DNA of 16,632 nucleotides from QPIN01 sp964472945 (GTDB taxonomy: Bacteria; Pseudomonadota; Gammaproteobacteria; Methylococcales; Methylomonadaceae). This document shows positions 5,745-13,807 of this stretch, piece after piece. Location: NCBI GenBank assembly GCA_964472945.1, contig CAYYNM010000049.1, forward strand, positions 1 through 16,632, written 5' to 3'. How positions within the stretch are numbered: the first letter of the stretch is position 1; each line of letters starts with the position of its first letter. The translations under genes were made by a program, and so were the position numbers. The notes beneath the pieces were generated by a model that had not been told where the DNA came from, made no database searches, and worked only from the letters and a program-made list of their open reading frames with translations.

Positions 5745-7836
5745 TCACAACTCCACTCATTTGAGCTTGCACAGCAGTAATAGCAACAGTATTAACAATA
5801 TCCGTTACTGTACAGCCTCGACTCAGGTCATTAACAGGCTTATTTAAGCCCTGTAATACAGGTCCAATAGCAACCGCACCTGAGGTGCGCTGAACTGCTT
5901 TATAAGTATTATTACCGGTATTTAAGTCCGGAAAAATAAACACATTAGCAAGACCGGCCACCTCACTCTCGGGTAACTTTGTTTTAGCAACACCCAGGTC
6001 AATCGCTGCATCATATTGAATAGGGCCTTCAAGTTTCAAGTCAGGGCGTTGCTGTTTAGATAAGCGAACCGCCTCACGCACTTTATTAACAGCCTCCCCC
6101 TTACCTGATGCTCCCGTGGAGTATGACAACATCGCAATCCGTGGGTTAATATGAAACAGGGTTGCCGTATCCGCAGAACTGGCAGCTATATCAGCCAACT
6201 GCTGAGCATTAGGGTCAGGGTTTACCGCACAGTCACCATAAACCAGCACACGATCGTCTAAACACATAAAAAAGACACTTGAAACAATAGAGGTTCCAGG
6301 CTTGGTTTTAATAATCTGAAATGCAGGCCGAATGGTATGTTGAGTGGTATGAACCGCGCCAGAAACCATACCATCAGCATCTTCCAAGTGAACCATCATG
6401 GTCCCGAAATAACTATTATCCGCTAACATGTCAAAAGCCATTTCATAAGTTACTCCCTTATGCTGACGTAATTGAAAAAAACTTTCTGCATAATGCTTTC
6501 GTAACAGGGATTTAATAGGGTCAATAATATTAACTCCATCCAGCTGCAACCCCAGCGCCTGTATTTTTTGCCTTATCAACTCTTCATTACCTAACAGGGT
6601 TAATTTAGCAACCCCTCTTAAAACTAGAATCTCTGCCGCTCGTAAAATTCGATCCTCCTTACCTTCTGGCAATACAATATGCTGTAACTGTGCTTTAGCT
6701 CTTTGAATCAACTCATATTCAAACATCATCGGCGTTACTCGATTACTATAAGTCGAAGCCATTCTTTGTTTAAGATCAGGGATATCAATACTACTTTCAA
6801 CAACTCCCAATGCAGCCGCAATTTTACGTTCATTAGAGGGATCTAATACTGCTTTAACTTCTGTAACATTTATTGCAGTGGTAAAAGTATCACTGGCAAC
6901 CCCTAAAATAGTAAATGGAGACTTACTAATTCCGGAAATTAGTTTAGTTATCTGAGGCTCAGGCTCTTGTTTTCCTGTCAGAACCAACCCTGCAATTTGA
7001 GGATACTTAGCTGATTTATGAGCCATTAAGCTAGCAAGAATAATATCGGACCGGTCACCTGGGGTAATAATCAAATCTCCTTCCTCCAAATGATCTAAAA
7101 AATGAGGAATTTGCATCGCCGCCACTTTATAATTCAAAATAGTTCGCTTTAAAGTTTCATTATCCCCACTCAGTACTTTAGCTTTTAAATTACTGACAAT
7201 ATCACTGAGGGTAGGTTTTTCTAAAGCGGCAATCATAGGGACTAAATAAACCGGATGCTTAGCACCTTGGTGCATAAAATAATCTTTTAAGTCACCAATA
7301 TACCGTTCATCTACTCCGTTAATAAATAAGGCTAAAATATCACAACCATGATCTTTTAATGACTGTCTGTAACTAGCCGCTGTATCAATAATTTCATCAA
7401 TACTGCGTCCATTTCCCTGTAAAATAGGTATTAATAAGCAGCCAAGATTATTAGCAACATCCGCATTAAAATCAGCCTCTATTGCTACTTGTGCCTCACT
7501 GAAGCTTGTTCCCACAGATAAAACCCGGTCACACTGCCGCTCTAAATTTTTATACTTAATAAGAATAATTTTAAGCAATTCATCATAACGATTTGATGCT
7601 AGCAACTCTCTGGCCCTCTCAATTTTACAACCATACATTGATTCACAAGGTATATCTAAATGATAACGGTTAACTACCAGGTTAATTAGTCTATCAGCCT
7701 CAACATCACCATGAACCACAGGTCGAAAAAACCCTAATTTTGAGGTTTCTCCCGATAACAACTCCATTAAGGTCAGTACAATTGCAGATTTACCACTCCG
7801 TTGCTCTACACCAGCAATATAAATATTTTGGGCCAT
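5725..7836 (-). CDS. pta: Phosphate acetyltransferase, long three-domain type
   Basis: Phosphotransacetylase converts acetyl-CoA plus phosphate to acetyl phosphate plus CoA, feeding ackA for ATP production or running backward for acetate uptake. The 703-residue protein is the long proteobacterial form. It has an N-terminal P-loop domain (G-V-E-Q-R-S-G-K-S at 9-17), a DRTGG domain (about 205-320, with GDLIITPGDRSDI) and the catalytic PTA_PTB domain from about 371. The catalytic part shows LPEGKEDRILRAAE, SYSTGASGKG, GPIQYDAA, FIFPDLNTGNNTYKAVQR and KPVNDLSRG. AGGAG lies about 6 nt before the ATG at 7834-7836. The N-terminal domains are usually linked to allosteric control. The 3' end overlaps ackA by 20 nt. 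Confidence 0.97.
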   Translation of the reverse strand: MAQNIYIAGVEQRSGKSAIVLTLMELLSGETSKLGFFRPVVHGDVEADRLINLVVNRYHLDIPCESMYGCKIERARELLASNRYDELLKIILIKYKNLERQCDRVLSVGTSFSEAQVAIEADFNADVANNLGCLLIPILQGNGRSIDEIIDTAASYRQSLKDHGCDILALFINGVDERYIGDLKDYFMHQGAKHPVYLVPMIAALEKPTLSDIVSNLKAKVLSGDNETLKRTILNYKVAAMQIPHFLDHLEEGDLIITPGDRSDIILASLMAHKSAKYPQIAGLVLTGKQEPEPQITKLISGISKSPFTILGVASDTFTTAINVTEVKAVLDPSNERKIAAALGVVESSIDIPDLKQRMASTYSNRVTPMMFEYELIQRAKAQLQHIVLPEGKEDRILRAAEILVLRGVAKLTLLGNEELIRQKIQALGLQLDGVNIIDPIKSLLRKHYAESFFQLRQHKGVTYEMAFDMLADNSYFGTMMVHLEDADGMVSGAVHTTQHTIRPAFQIIKTKPGTSIVSSVFFMCLDDRVLVYGDCAVNPDPNAQQLADIAASSADTATLFHINPRIAMLSYSTGASGKGEAVNKVREAVRLSKQQRPDLKLEGPIQYDAAIDLGVAKTKLPESEVAGLANVFIFPDLNTGNNTYKAVQRTSGAVAIGPVLQGLNKPVNDLSRGCTVTDIVNTVAITAVQAQMSGVVSENSGP

Positions 7837-7866
7837 AGGCCACTCCTAGATAAGGTTTATCCTTTG

Positions 7867-7872
7867 ATTATA
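7867..7872 (-). promoter_or_regulatory. Possible -10 element upstream of pta
   Basis: TATAAT reads on the minus strand 31 nt upstream of the pta ATG. No good -35 hexamer is found 16-18 bp further up, so the site is weak evidence that pta-ackA can be transcribed apart from the upstream membrane-protein gene. Confidence 0.3.
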
Positions 7873-7902
7873 GATTTACTTACAAAACAGCCTGGTTTCA
7901 CC

Positions 7903-8412
7903 TTACTCAACAGCAACTATTTGAGGGAAAATCAAGCCTATTACCTGAGAAGAAATCAGTATATATAGCAAAGCAAGCCCTAAACCAAAAGTAAAAGGCT
8001 TTTCCAAGGCCTGACTAAAAATATGTCCAGATACCAGCCAATGCCAAATCATTAAGGCAATAATAGATAAAATAGAGAAAGCCGAACCATCTCCTACTAG
8101 TGTTGCCATCACAGGAATAGCAAAAAAACTAATTAAACTATCTGTTGCAATTAAGGCGCTTGCAGTTTGTTGGTAACGGGCTGGTTTTTTTGCAAAAAAT
8201 AATATTACTTTGACAAAACCAAGTAATAAAACAATCTCAACAGTCGTTTGAAAAATAGCATGAATGAAATCCATATTTAGAATTAAAACCAACAAACTAA
8301 TACAGAAATACACGGGGATTAACAGCAACAACAGTGCCTTTGTAACAGGCATATCTTGAGGCCCTTTTTTAAAAAGGCAAATATTAAAAATCAAGGTTAA
8401 TAATTGGTACAT
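7903..8412 (-). CDS. Small integral membrane protein, possibly Yip1-like
   Basis: This 169-residue protein has about five hydrophobic helices (roughly 26-46, 53-74, 84-106, 111-134 and 142-163). Before the first helix is a short basic segment containing F-K-K-G-P-Q-D-M-P. The loop KKPARYQQTASALIATDSL between helices 2 and 3, followed by a Pro in helix 3, is the most conserved-looking part and recalls uncharacterised gammaproteobacterial membrane proteins with a Yip1-like layout. I do not recognise a function. No Shine-Dalgarno precedes the ATG at 8410-8412, but an upstream TTG or GTG start is not better supported. It lies 66 nt upstream of pta on the same strand and might share its transcript. 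Confidence 0.6.
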   Translation of the reverse strand: MYQLLTLIFNICLFKKGPQDMPVTKALLLLLIPVYFCISLLVLILNMDFIHAIFQTTVEIVLLLGFVKVILFFAKKPARYQQTASALIATDSLISFFAIPVMATLVGDGSAFSILSIIALMIWHWLVSGHIFSQALEKPFTFGLGLALLYILISSQVIGLIFPQIVAVE

Positions 8413-8533
8413 TTTTTATGCTTTAAAAAAGTTAGATATATATACCAATATACTTGGCACTATTATGAAAGTCCAATAGCCCTTTTCAACCAGCCCGAAT
8501 GATTTTTTTTGCCGGGAACTCAGAATAATAAGT

Positions 8534-8562
8534 TTGACTCCTATCAAATTATTACCCATACT
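8534..8562 (+). promoter_or_regulatory. Candidate sigma-70 promoter for the yceI-family gene
   Basis: TTGACT (8534-8539) and CATACT (8557-8562) are separated by 17 bp, a good -35 and a fair -10. Transcription would start near 8569, giving a leader of about 60 nt. The 219-bp divergent region that holds it contains no gene I can support. Confidence 0.5.
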
Positions 8563-8631
8563 TTTATCGAGTGCATCCCTTAACTTTAAAGAGCCTTAAA
8601 TACCTACCTATCTGAACATGGAGACCCAGCG

Positions 8632-9219
8632 ATGAAAGCCTTACAAATCAAACAAACTTTATTAGCCTTAGTATTAGGCTCAACAGCTTTGTCTGCTACT
8701 GCTGATTGGACTTTAAACAATGCAAACTCATCACTTAATTTTATTTCTATCAAAAAATTAAGTATTGGTGAAGTACATGCTTTTAATTCAATAAGCGGCT
8801 CGCTTAAAGACAATGGTGACGCAAAAGTAAATGTTATTTTAAGTAGCCTTAATACACAAATTCCCAAGCGCGATGCTCGAATGAAAAAAGTACTATTTGA
8901 AATAACAAAGTTTCCACAAGCCAGCGTAACAACAAAACTAGATATAAAGCGTATCAACAGCTTAAAAGTGGGAGAATCTTTTTCTCAAACTGTAGAGCTT
9001 GCCTTATCAATTCATGGGCAGCAACAAGAAGTTGAAGCAAATATGCGCGTCACAGCTCTGGCAAACAACAAACTATTAGCCTCCACAATTAAGCCGATTA
9101 TTATTAATGCTAAAGATTTTCAGCTGGTAAAGGGTATTAAAGTATTGCGCACACTGGCAAAACTACCTTCTATTAGCACTGCTATTCCTGTAACCGCTGA
9201 CTTTATATTTGAAAAGTAG
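8632..9219 (+). CDS. Exported YceI-family lipid-binding protein
   Basis: YceI proteins are periplasmic, lipocalin-like beta barrels that bind isoprenoid or other amphiphilic molecules. The 195-residue precursor has a clear Sec signal peptide: a basic start with K-x-x-x-I-K, a hydrophobic core LLALVLGSTAL and a probable cut after S-A-T-A (residue 24). The mature part begins D-W-T-L-N-N-A-N-S-S-L-N-F, the usual first strand, and continues with G-S-L-K-D-N-G-D-A, T-Q-I-P-K-R-D-A-R-M (the family's variant of the D-x-R-D-x-x-L segment) and a beta-rich remainder. GGAG lies 8 nt before the ATG. In gammaproteobacteria such genes often sit near cytochrome b561 genes, but none is present here. Its ligand is unknown. 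Confidence 0.87.
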   Translation: MKALQIKQTLLALVLGSTALSATADWTLNNANSSLNFISIKKLSIGEVHAFNSISGSLKDNGDAKVNVILSSLNTQIPKRDARMKKVLFEITKFPQASVTTKLDIKRINSLKVGESFSQTVELALSIHGQQQEVEANMRVTALANNKLLASTIKPIIINAKDFQLVKGIKVLRTLAKLPSISTAIPVTADFIFEK

Positions 9220-9232
9220 CTGAAATTTGAAT

Positions 9233-9361
9233 GGTGCGTGGAACGCACCCTATTGTATTTGATGATATTCGAATTTCTTATGGGGAATAAAATGTTTAGC
9301 CGTTGCCTTATCCTTCAAAATCAGAAATGCAAAAAATCATGTAGGGTGCGTTCCACGCACC
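9233..9361. repeat. Upstream REP hairpin pair flanking the RAYT gene
   Basis: Two REP units face each other. GGTGCGT-GGA-ACGCACC (9233-9249) is followed by CCTAT, and the inverse unit GGTGCGT-TCC-ACGCACC (9345-9361) is preceded by GTAG at 9341-9344. Each is a perfect 7-bp stem with a 3-nt loop. The GTAG tag next to the stem is the hallmark of REPs recognised by RAYT enzymes, and in the first unit it has drifted to ATAG. Nothing else was found in the DNA between the two. Confidence 0.85.
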
Positions 9362-9388
9362 AATACCAATTACGGCACACACCCTATT

Positions 9389-9934
9389 TTGTCTAATTAT
9401 CGTAGACTTTATATTGGTGGTCGCACCTATTTTTTTACGGTTGTGATGCATCGGCGACAAACCATTTTGTGCAATGATGATATGCGCGCTGCTTTGCGAG
9501 ATGCCATTATTTCAACGCGTAAAACACACCCTTTTGAAATTGATGCCTGGATTTTAATGCCTGATCATTTGCATTGTATTTGGACTCTTCCAGAAGGCGA
9601 TACTAATTTTACTACACGTTGGGCTATGATTAAGCGGTATGTTACCAAGCAATGTGCAGCAAAATATCAACGTGATGAATGGTTAAATAAATCCAGAGTT
9701 AAACGTAGAGAATCTACATTATGGCAACGCCGTTTTTGGGAGCATCAAATTCGTGATGATATGGGTTTTCAGCGACATTTTGATTATATTCATTTTAATC
9801 CTGTCAAACATAGATATGTTGATGCTGTTAAGGATTGGACATTTTCAAGTTTTCACCGGTATGTAAACAATGGCATTTATTCTAACCAGTGGTGCGGTTT
9901 GGGTGAAATTGATATTGATTTTGGGGAGCCGTAA
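9389..9934 (+). CDS. REP-associated tyrosine transposase (RAYT), IS200/IS605-like Y1 family
   Basis: RAYTs are single-strand DNA nucleases of the HUH superfamily that bind and cut REP hairpins and are thought to spread them. The 181-residue protein opens with the family start M-S-N-Y-R-R and T-Y-F-F-T-V-V. It has the metal-binding HUH motif in DAWILMPDHLHCIW (His60 and His62) and the single catalytic tyrosine in F-D-Y-I-H-F-N-P-V-K-H (Tyr133). It also has the usual WQRRFWEHQIRDD segment before the active-site helix, and appears intact. The start is a TTG at 9389-9391 with no clear Shine-Dalgarno, chosen because the N-terminus matches the family exactly. Cognate GTAG REPs flank it on both sides. 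Confidence 0.93.
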   Translation: MSNYRRLYIGGRTYFFTVVMHRRQTILCNDDMRAALRDAIISTRKTHPFEIDAWILMPDHLHCIWTLPEGDTNFTTRWAMIKRYVTKQCAAKYQRDEWLNKSRVKRRESTLWQRRFWEHQIRDDMGFQRHFDYIHFNPVKHRYVDAVKDWTFSSFHRYVNNGIYSNQWCGLGEIDIDFGEP

Positions 9935-9962
9935 ATTGTTTGGTATTTTGTGCTTGGTGCTT

Positions 9963-10016
9963 GGTGCGTAGAACGCACCCTACATTTAAAAATTGGTAGG
10001 GTGCGTTCTACGCACC
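9963..10016. repeat. Downstream REP hairpin pair flanking the RAYT gene
   Basis: GGTGCGT-AGA-ACGCACC (9963-9979) followed by CTAC (the inverse GTAG tag at 9980-9983) faces GTAG plus GGTGCGT-TCT-ACGCACC (9996-10016), with only 12 nt between them. Just before lies a short tandem of GTGCTTG (from 9950). The close pairing makes a long hairpin that could also stop transcription between RAYT and recD. Confidence 0.87.
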
Positions 10017-10067
10017 AAGAACTAAGGGCATTAATTTATATGCGAGTTCCAGGTAAAAAATAATTTT

Positions 10068-11711
10068 ATGGATAAACTAATTCAAGAACAACAGTTAAGT
10101 CGGTTAGATACGGCTTTTGCCAATTTTTTAAGCCAAAGATCTTCAGCAAATACGGTTCAAAAAGCAATATTAGAAACCTTGCTGTCAAAACTGTCTTTTG
10201 AACAGTCTCAAGGTCATAGCTGTATTAATATTTCTGAAGCTGAAAAAAAATTAATCTTAGCCTCAGGGCTTGTCTCAGAAAACAACATAGCCCCATTAAA
10301 ATTAGAACAAAACCGTTTATATTTATATCGCTACTGGTCTTACGAGAATAGTTTAGCAGAACAAATTAAACAGTTAATAGCAACCCCAACCCCTTGCCAT
10401 AATAATAACTCGCTTATTAATCGTTATTTTATTGAATTAATAGATGAAACAGACTGGCAAAGGGAAGCGGCGATTAAAGCGATAAGTCAATCCTTTACAA
10501 TTATTACCGGTGGCCCCGGAACAGGAAAAACCACAACAGTGGTTAAAATTTTAGCCTTATTGCAGGAATTAGCAGCAACAAAAGAACATGTATTACATAT
10601 TGCTTTAGCCGCGCCAACAGGCAAAGCAGCTATGCGTTTGCAAGAGTCCATTGGCTTTAGTAAAAGCACATTGCCTTGTGCTGAAAGTATAAAGCAGCGA
10701 ATACCAGAAACCGTCACCACAATCCATCGTTTATTGGGTGCAAAACCACCCTCACCTTATTTTAAACACGATTCCACTCAACCGCTAGCTTATGATGTTG
10801 TGGTGGTGGACGAGGCATCCATGATCGATTTAGCTTTAATGAGTAAGTTAGTCGATGCATTAAAACCAGGAGCAAGACTTATTTTACTGGGTGATAAAGA
10901 CCAGCTAGCTTCCGTTGAGTCTGGTGCTGTTTTAGCTGATTTAACAGTTGCACTCCCATTAAATACGGTGGAGTTAAAAAAATCATACCGCTTTCAAGGT
11001 GACATTAAGGATTTAGCTATTGCGGTAAATTCGCAGTTATTTAAAACAGCATGGAAATTACTCAATCAAAACTCCCAACAAATTGGCTTGTTATCAGGCG
11101 ACTTAATTAGCTATATAAGTGAAAAATACACCGCTTATCTAAACAAAGTTAATAATAATGCTGATTTTTCCGAAATTTATACTGAATTTTCCCGTTTCCA
11201 AGTGCTATGTTCAAATAGGCAAGGTGAACAAGGTGTGATTGAAATAAACCACAAAGTTGAAACCCATTTCCAGCAACAAAACATTATTCATATTTCAGGG
11301 CAATGGTATATAGGTCGTCCCATTATGGTCATGCAAAATAATGCGGGTATGCAGTTATACAACGGAGATATTGGAATTTGTTTATTTGATAAAGTATCAA
11401 AGCGTTTAGCTGTTTATTTTTTACGCTCTGATGGCAGTGTAAAAAAAGTATTACCGAGCCGTGTACCAAAACACGAAACTGTTTTTGCCATGACCATACA
11501 TAAAAGCCAAGGTTCAGAATTTAATGACTGCTTATGTGTACTGCCTGAAGTCATTAATCCTGTGTTAACAAAAGAACTTATTTACACAGCAATTACTCGT
11601 GCAAAAACCTCATTAAAAATTGCCAGTAATTATGCTGTTTTTAATCAGACTATACAGAAACGAGTTGACCGTACAGGTGGGTTATTTGAAAAGCTAGCAG
11701 ACACAGTTTAG
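10068..11711 (+). CDS. recD: Exodeoxyribonuclease V alpha subunit RecD
   Basis: RecD is the 5'-3' superfamily 1B helicase subunit of RecBCD, which unwinds and degrades double-strand ends and starts recombination at Chi. The 547-residue protein is of the RecD1 type (RecD2 is longer). An N-terminal RecB-contact domain (1-125) is followed by Walker A ITGGPGTGKTTT (146-157), AAPTGKAA, the T-T-I-H-R-L-L-G motif, Walker B VVVDEASMID (245-254), LLGDKDQLASVESG and the late motifs MTIHKSQGSEF and YTAITRAK. All helicase motifs look intact. It is somewhat short against the 608 residues of E. coli, mostly in the N-terminal part. recB and recC, normally just upstream, are absent; the RAYT module lies there instead. 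No strong Shine-Dalgarno is seen. Confidence 0.93.
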   Translation: MDKLIQEQQLSRLDTAFANFLSQRSSANTVQKAILETLLSKLSFEQSQGHSCINISEAEKKLILASGLVSENNIAPLKLEQNRLYLYRYWSYENSLAEQIKQLIATPTPCHNNNSLINRYFIELIDETDWQREAAIKAISQSFTIITGGPGTGKTTTVVKILALLQELAATKEHVLHIALAAPTGKAAMRLQESIGFSKSTLPCAESIKQRIPETVTTIHRLLGAKPPSPYFKHDSTQPLAYDVVVVDEASMIDLALMSKLVDALKPGARLILLGDKDQLASVESGAVLADLTVALPLNTVELKKSYRFQGDIKDLAIAVNSQLFKTAWKLLNQNSQQIGLLSGDLISYISEKYTAYLNKVNNNADFSEIYTEFSRFQVLCSNRQGEQGVIEINHKVETHFQQQNIIHISGQWYIGRPIMVMQNNAGMQLYNGDIGICLFDKVSKRLAVYFLRSDGSVKKVLPSRVPKHETVFAMTIHKSQGSEFNDCLCVLPEVINPVLTKELIYTAITRAKTSLKIASNYAVFNQTIQKRVDRTGGLFEKLADTV

Positions 11712-11862
11712 CTTTTAAGGCTTAAATTAAAAAAATTTTACCACTCGGACAGCAAAGAATATCTATAACTTTTCCTCCCTTTGTGTCCCAGTGTCTTTGT
11801 GTGAGTGTAGTTTCTATAATCTATTTCATAGCTATATTAACTGCCATAAAACCGAGTCGTAT
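11712..11862. other. Convergent gap with degenerate repeat text
   Basis: Between the converging recD and ispB genes, CTTTGTGT occurs twice (11779-11786 and 11795-11802) in a run that recalls a degenerate intergenic repeat of the CACAAAGACAC type on the minus strand. No clear intrinsic terminator was found for either gene. Confidence 0.3.
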
Positions 11863-12867
11863 CTAATGATCTCTTTGTACTGAAAATTTAGCCAATGAAA
11901 TCAAAGCACTTTTAGACTCTGATTCAGGTAAACAAGCTAAAGCTGCAATTGCTTTTTGTGCCGCTTCATCAGCACATTTTTCAGTATATACAATCGCATC
12001 GGTTGCTATAACAATATCATAAACCTGGTTAAAAGCTTCTCTGGAACCTTGTTTAATCGCATCAATAACAACTTTTGCCTGGCTTTCTGTGCCATGAGAA
12101 ATAGCATAAATTAAAGGTAATGTTGGCTTTCCTTCCGCCAAATCATCACCTAAATTTTTACCTAAATCTTCAGTGGTTGATTTGTAATCCAAAGCATCAT
12201 CAATTAACTGAAACGCAACACCCAATTGCTGACCGTACAAAGCAAGTGCTTCTTCAGTTTTTTTATCAGTCTCTGCAATCACTGCTGCCAGGCGAGTTGC
12301 AGCACTAAATAAAATAGCTGTTTTTCTAGCAATCACTTCCAAATATTTTTCTTCTGTTGTATCTGGGTTGTTACAGTTTAATAACTGTAAAACTTCACCT
12401 TCTGCAATCGCTGTTGTTGTGGTAGAAAGAATCTCCATAACGCGCATATTATTCGTGCGAACCATCATTTGAAAAGCACTAGAATAAAGGTAATCTCCCA
12501 CTAAAACACTGGCAGCATTTCCCCAAACAGCATTAGCACTCTCTTTGCCTCTTCTTAAATCAGACTCATCCACAACATCATCATGCAATAAAGTAGCTGT
12601 ATGAATAAACTCAATAACTGCCGCTAAAACCAGATGATTATCGCTAACTTTTCCTAAGGCCTTAGCCGCTAATAGTAAAAGCATTGGCCTTAATCTTTTA
12701 CCACCACTACCAATAATATAATGGCTCATTTGGTTTATAAGAATAACGTCCGAACTGAGTTCATTGACTATTAGCTGGTCAACGGCCTTGGCCTCAGCCA
12801 CCGTTAAATTTTTTATTACTTCAAAATCAATAACTTCCGAAGAATTTCCTGTACCTAGTATTGTCAT
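11863..12867 (-). CDS. ispB: Octaprenyl diphosphate synthase IspB
   Basis: IspB condenses isopentenyl diphosphate units onto farnesyl diphosphate to make the side chain of ubiquinone (and menaquinone where present). The 334-residue protein reads close to the E. coli enzyme throughout. GSGGKRLRPM (54-63) binds substrate. The first Asp-rich motif lies in LLHDDVVDESD (Asp96, Asp97, Asp100) and the second in FQLIDDALDY (Asp223, Asp224, Asp227), followed by LGKNLGDDLAEGKPTLPL. The C-terminus ends A-K-F-S-V-Q-R-D-H as in orthologues. The N-terminus from the ATG at 12865-12867 is about 10 residues longer than in E. coli and has no clear Shine-Dalgarno, so the start is less certain. It is divergent from rplU, a common gammaproteobacterial arrangement. 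Confidence 0.95.
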   Translation of the reverse strand: MTILGTGNSSEVIDFEVIKNLTVAEAKAVDQLIVNELSSDVILINQMSHYIIGSGGKRLRPMLLLLAAKALGKVSDNHLVLAAVIEFIHTATLLHDDVVDESDLRRGKESANAVWGNAASVLVGDYLYSSAFQMMVRTNNMRVMEILSTTTTAIAEGEVLQLLNCNNPDTTEEKYLEVIARKTAILFSAATRLAAVIAETDKKTEEALALYGQQLGVAFQLIDDALDYKSTTEDLGKNLGDDLAEGKPTLPLIYAISHGTESQAKVVIDAIKQGSREAFNQVYDIVIATDAIVYTEKCADEAAQKAIAALACLPESESKSALISLAKFSVQRDH

Positions 12868-12991
12868 TCTTATTTAACTTGCATATATCTTATGAGAATC
12901 AGCCAACCATGCTATTGAATAATGCAGGGTGGTGTCAATAGCTTTGTTGTGTTATTTTATACACAATCTTATGGGGTGAGTTAAAAAAATA

Positions 12992-13020
12992 TTGACGAAC
13001 CTTGATTTTAAACATATAAT
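12992..13020 (+). promoter_or_regulatory. Strong sigma-70 promoter for rplU-rpmA
   Basis: TTGACG (12992-12997) and a perfect TATAAT (13015-13020) are spaced by 17 bp. Transcription would begin near 13027 and leave a leader of under 40 nt before the rplU ATG. This is the best promoter match in the window and fits a ribosomal-protein operon. Confidence 0.85.
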
Positions 13021-13064
13021 TTTCTGTTCACTTTTAACAGATTAAATGCTTGGAGCTTACGCAG

Positions 13065-13376
13065 ATGTACGCGGTAATTCAAACAGGTGGTAAACAGTAC
13101 CGAGTTGAAGAAGGTACGACACTTAAAATAGAGAAACTTGAACTTGGTGCCGGCGACAGCGTAGAGTTTGATAAAGTATTAATGGTTCAGTCTGACAGCG
13201 AAACTAAAATTGGCCAACCTTATGTTGAGTCAGGAAAAGTTACTGCAGAAGTTGTCTCTCAAGGTAGACACAAGAAAGTAAAAATCATTAAATTTAAAAG
13301 ACGTAAGCACCACATGAAACAAATGGGGCATCGTCAATACTTCACAGAAATCCAGATTACTGGTATTTCTGCTTAA
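13065..13376 (+). CDS. rplU: 50S ribosomal protein L21
   Basis: L21 is a large-subunit protein that binds 23S rRNA. The ATG at 13065 gives 103 residues, the same length as E. coli L21, beginning M-Y-A-V-I-Q-T-G-G-K-Q-Y-R-V. The basic RNA-binding stretch K-I-I-K-F-K-R-R-K-H-H-M-K-Q-M-G-H-R-Q (about 73-91) and the final I-T-G-I-S-A are typical. GGAG (13052-13055) lies 9 nt upstream of this ATG. An in-frame TTG at 13050 would add five non-conserved residues and overlap the Shine-Dalgarno, so it was rejected as the start. It lies 17 nt upstream of rpmA. Confidence 0.98.
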   Translation: MYAVIQTGGKQYRVEEGTTLKIEKLELGAGDSVEFDKVLMVQSDSETKIGQPYVESGKVTAEVVSQGRHKKVKIIKFKRRKHHMKQMGHRQYFTEIQITGISA

Positions 13377-13393
13377 TTAAAAAGGAGTAAAAA

Positions 13394-13654
13394 ATGGCTC
13401 ATAAGAAAGCGGGTGGTAGTACTAGAAACGGTCGTGATTCCAATGCCAAACGTCTTGGCGTTAAGAGATACGGCGGTCAGGAAGTTTCAGCAGGAAGCAT
13501 ACTAATTCGTCAACGTGGAACTAAATTCCATGCTGGAGATAATGTAGGAATGGGTAAAGATCATACTTTATTCGCCAAAGCTGATGGCAAGGTACTTTTT
13601 GCAGAAAAAGGCCCTAAAAATCGTAAATTTATTAGTATCGTAGCTGCTGCATAA
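13394..13654 (+). CDS. rpmA: 50S ribosomal protein L27
   Basis: L27 sits at the peptidyl-transferase region of the large subunit, with its N-terminal tail reaching toward the tRNA ends. The 86-residue protein begins M-A-H-K-K-A-G-G-S-T-R-N-G-R-D-S and continues A-K-R-L-G-V-K-R-Y-G-G-Q, both standard. The start A-H-K-K directly after Met is the ordinary proteobacterial form, without the cleaved N-terminal extension of Firmicutes. AAGGAG lies 6 nt before the ATG. It is cotranscribed with rplU and followed by an intrinsic terminator. Confidence 0.98.
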   Translation: MAHKKAGGSTRNGRDSNAKRLGVKRYGGQEVSAGSILIRQRGTKFHAGDNVGMGKDHTLFAKADGKVLFAEKGPKNRKFISIVAAA

Positions 13655-13677
13655 AGCTAAGATTCTATAAATAGACT

Positions 13678-13706
13678 AAAAGCCTCGTCTTTGACGGGGC
13701 TTTTTT
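13678..13706 (+). terminator. Intrinsic terminator after rpmA
   Basis: AGCCTCGTC (13681-13689) pairs with GACGGGGCT (13693-13701), 9 bp with one or two G-T wobbles and a 3-nt TTT loop. It is flanked by AAA on the left and a run of T on the right (13701-13706). This is a textbook rho-independent terminator and separates the ribosomal-protein pair from obg-proB. Confidence 0.92.
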
Positions 13707-13758
13707 GTTTGTGGTAATAATAATACAGAACGAACAATACCCCCCTTCTCTGTATTTA

Positions 13759-13792
13759 ATGGGCAAATCAATATTGAGTGTTGAGTGCCCAT
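13759..13792 (+). promoter_or_regulatory. Inverted repeat just upstream of obg
   Basis: ATGGGCA (13759-13765) and TGCCCAT (13786-13792) form a perfect 7-bp stem with a 20-nt loop, ending 15 nt before the obg ATG. It could be an operator or a leader hairpin near the ribosome site. No good sigma-70 promoter was found between the rpmA terminator and obg, so how obg is transcribed (read-through or own promoter) is open. Confidence 0.35.
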
Positions 13793-13807
13793 ACACTGAA
13801 GAAAAAA

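Larger units (their letters stand above)
9233..10016 (+). mobile_element. REPtron: RAYT gene with a REP pair on each side
   Basis: The RAYT gene lies between two inverted REP pairs. The module fills the whole space between the yceI-family gene and recD. The two pairs differ by one base, GTGGAAC in both upstream units and GTAGAAC in both downstream units, as if each pair had been copied as a unit. The exact insertion limits cannot be set, as no target duplication is visible. Confidence 0.75.

Noticed and set aside
8604..8957. 117-codon open frame on the minus strand across the yceI-family gene
   Set aside because: It is antisense to a gene with signal peptide, Shine-Dalgarno and promoter, and has no family resemblance.
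13050..13064. TTG start that would extend L21 by five residues
   Set aside because: It overlaps the Shine-Dalgarno, and the ATG at 13065 gives the exact family N-terminus and length.
13778..13807. GTG start that would extend Obg by ten residues
   Set aside because: The extra residues are not conserved and lie over the inverted repeat; M-R-F-V-D-E-A is the usual start.
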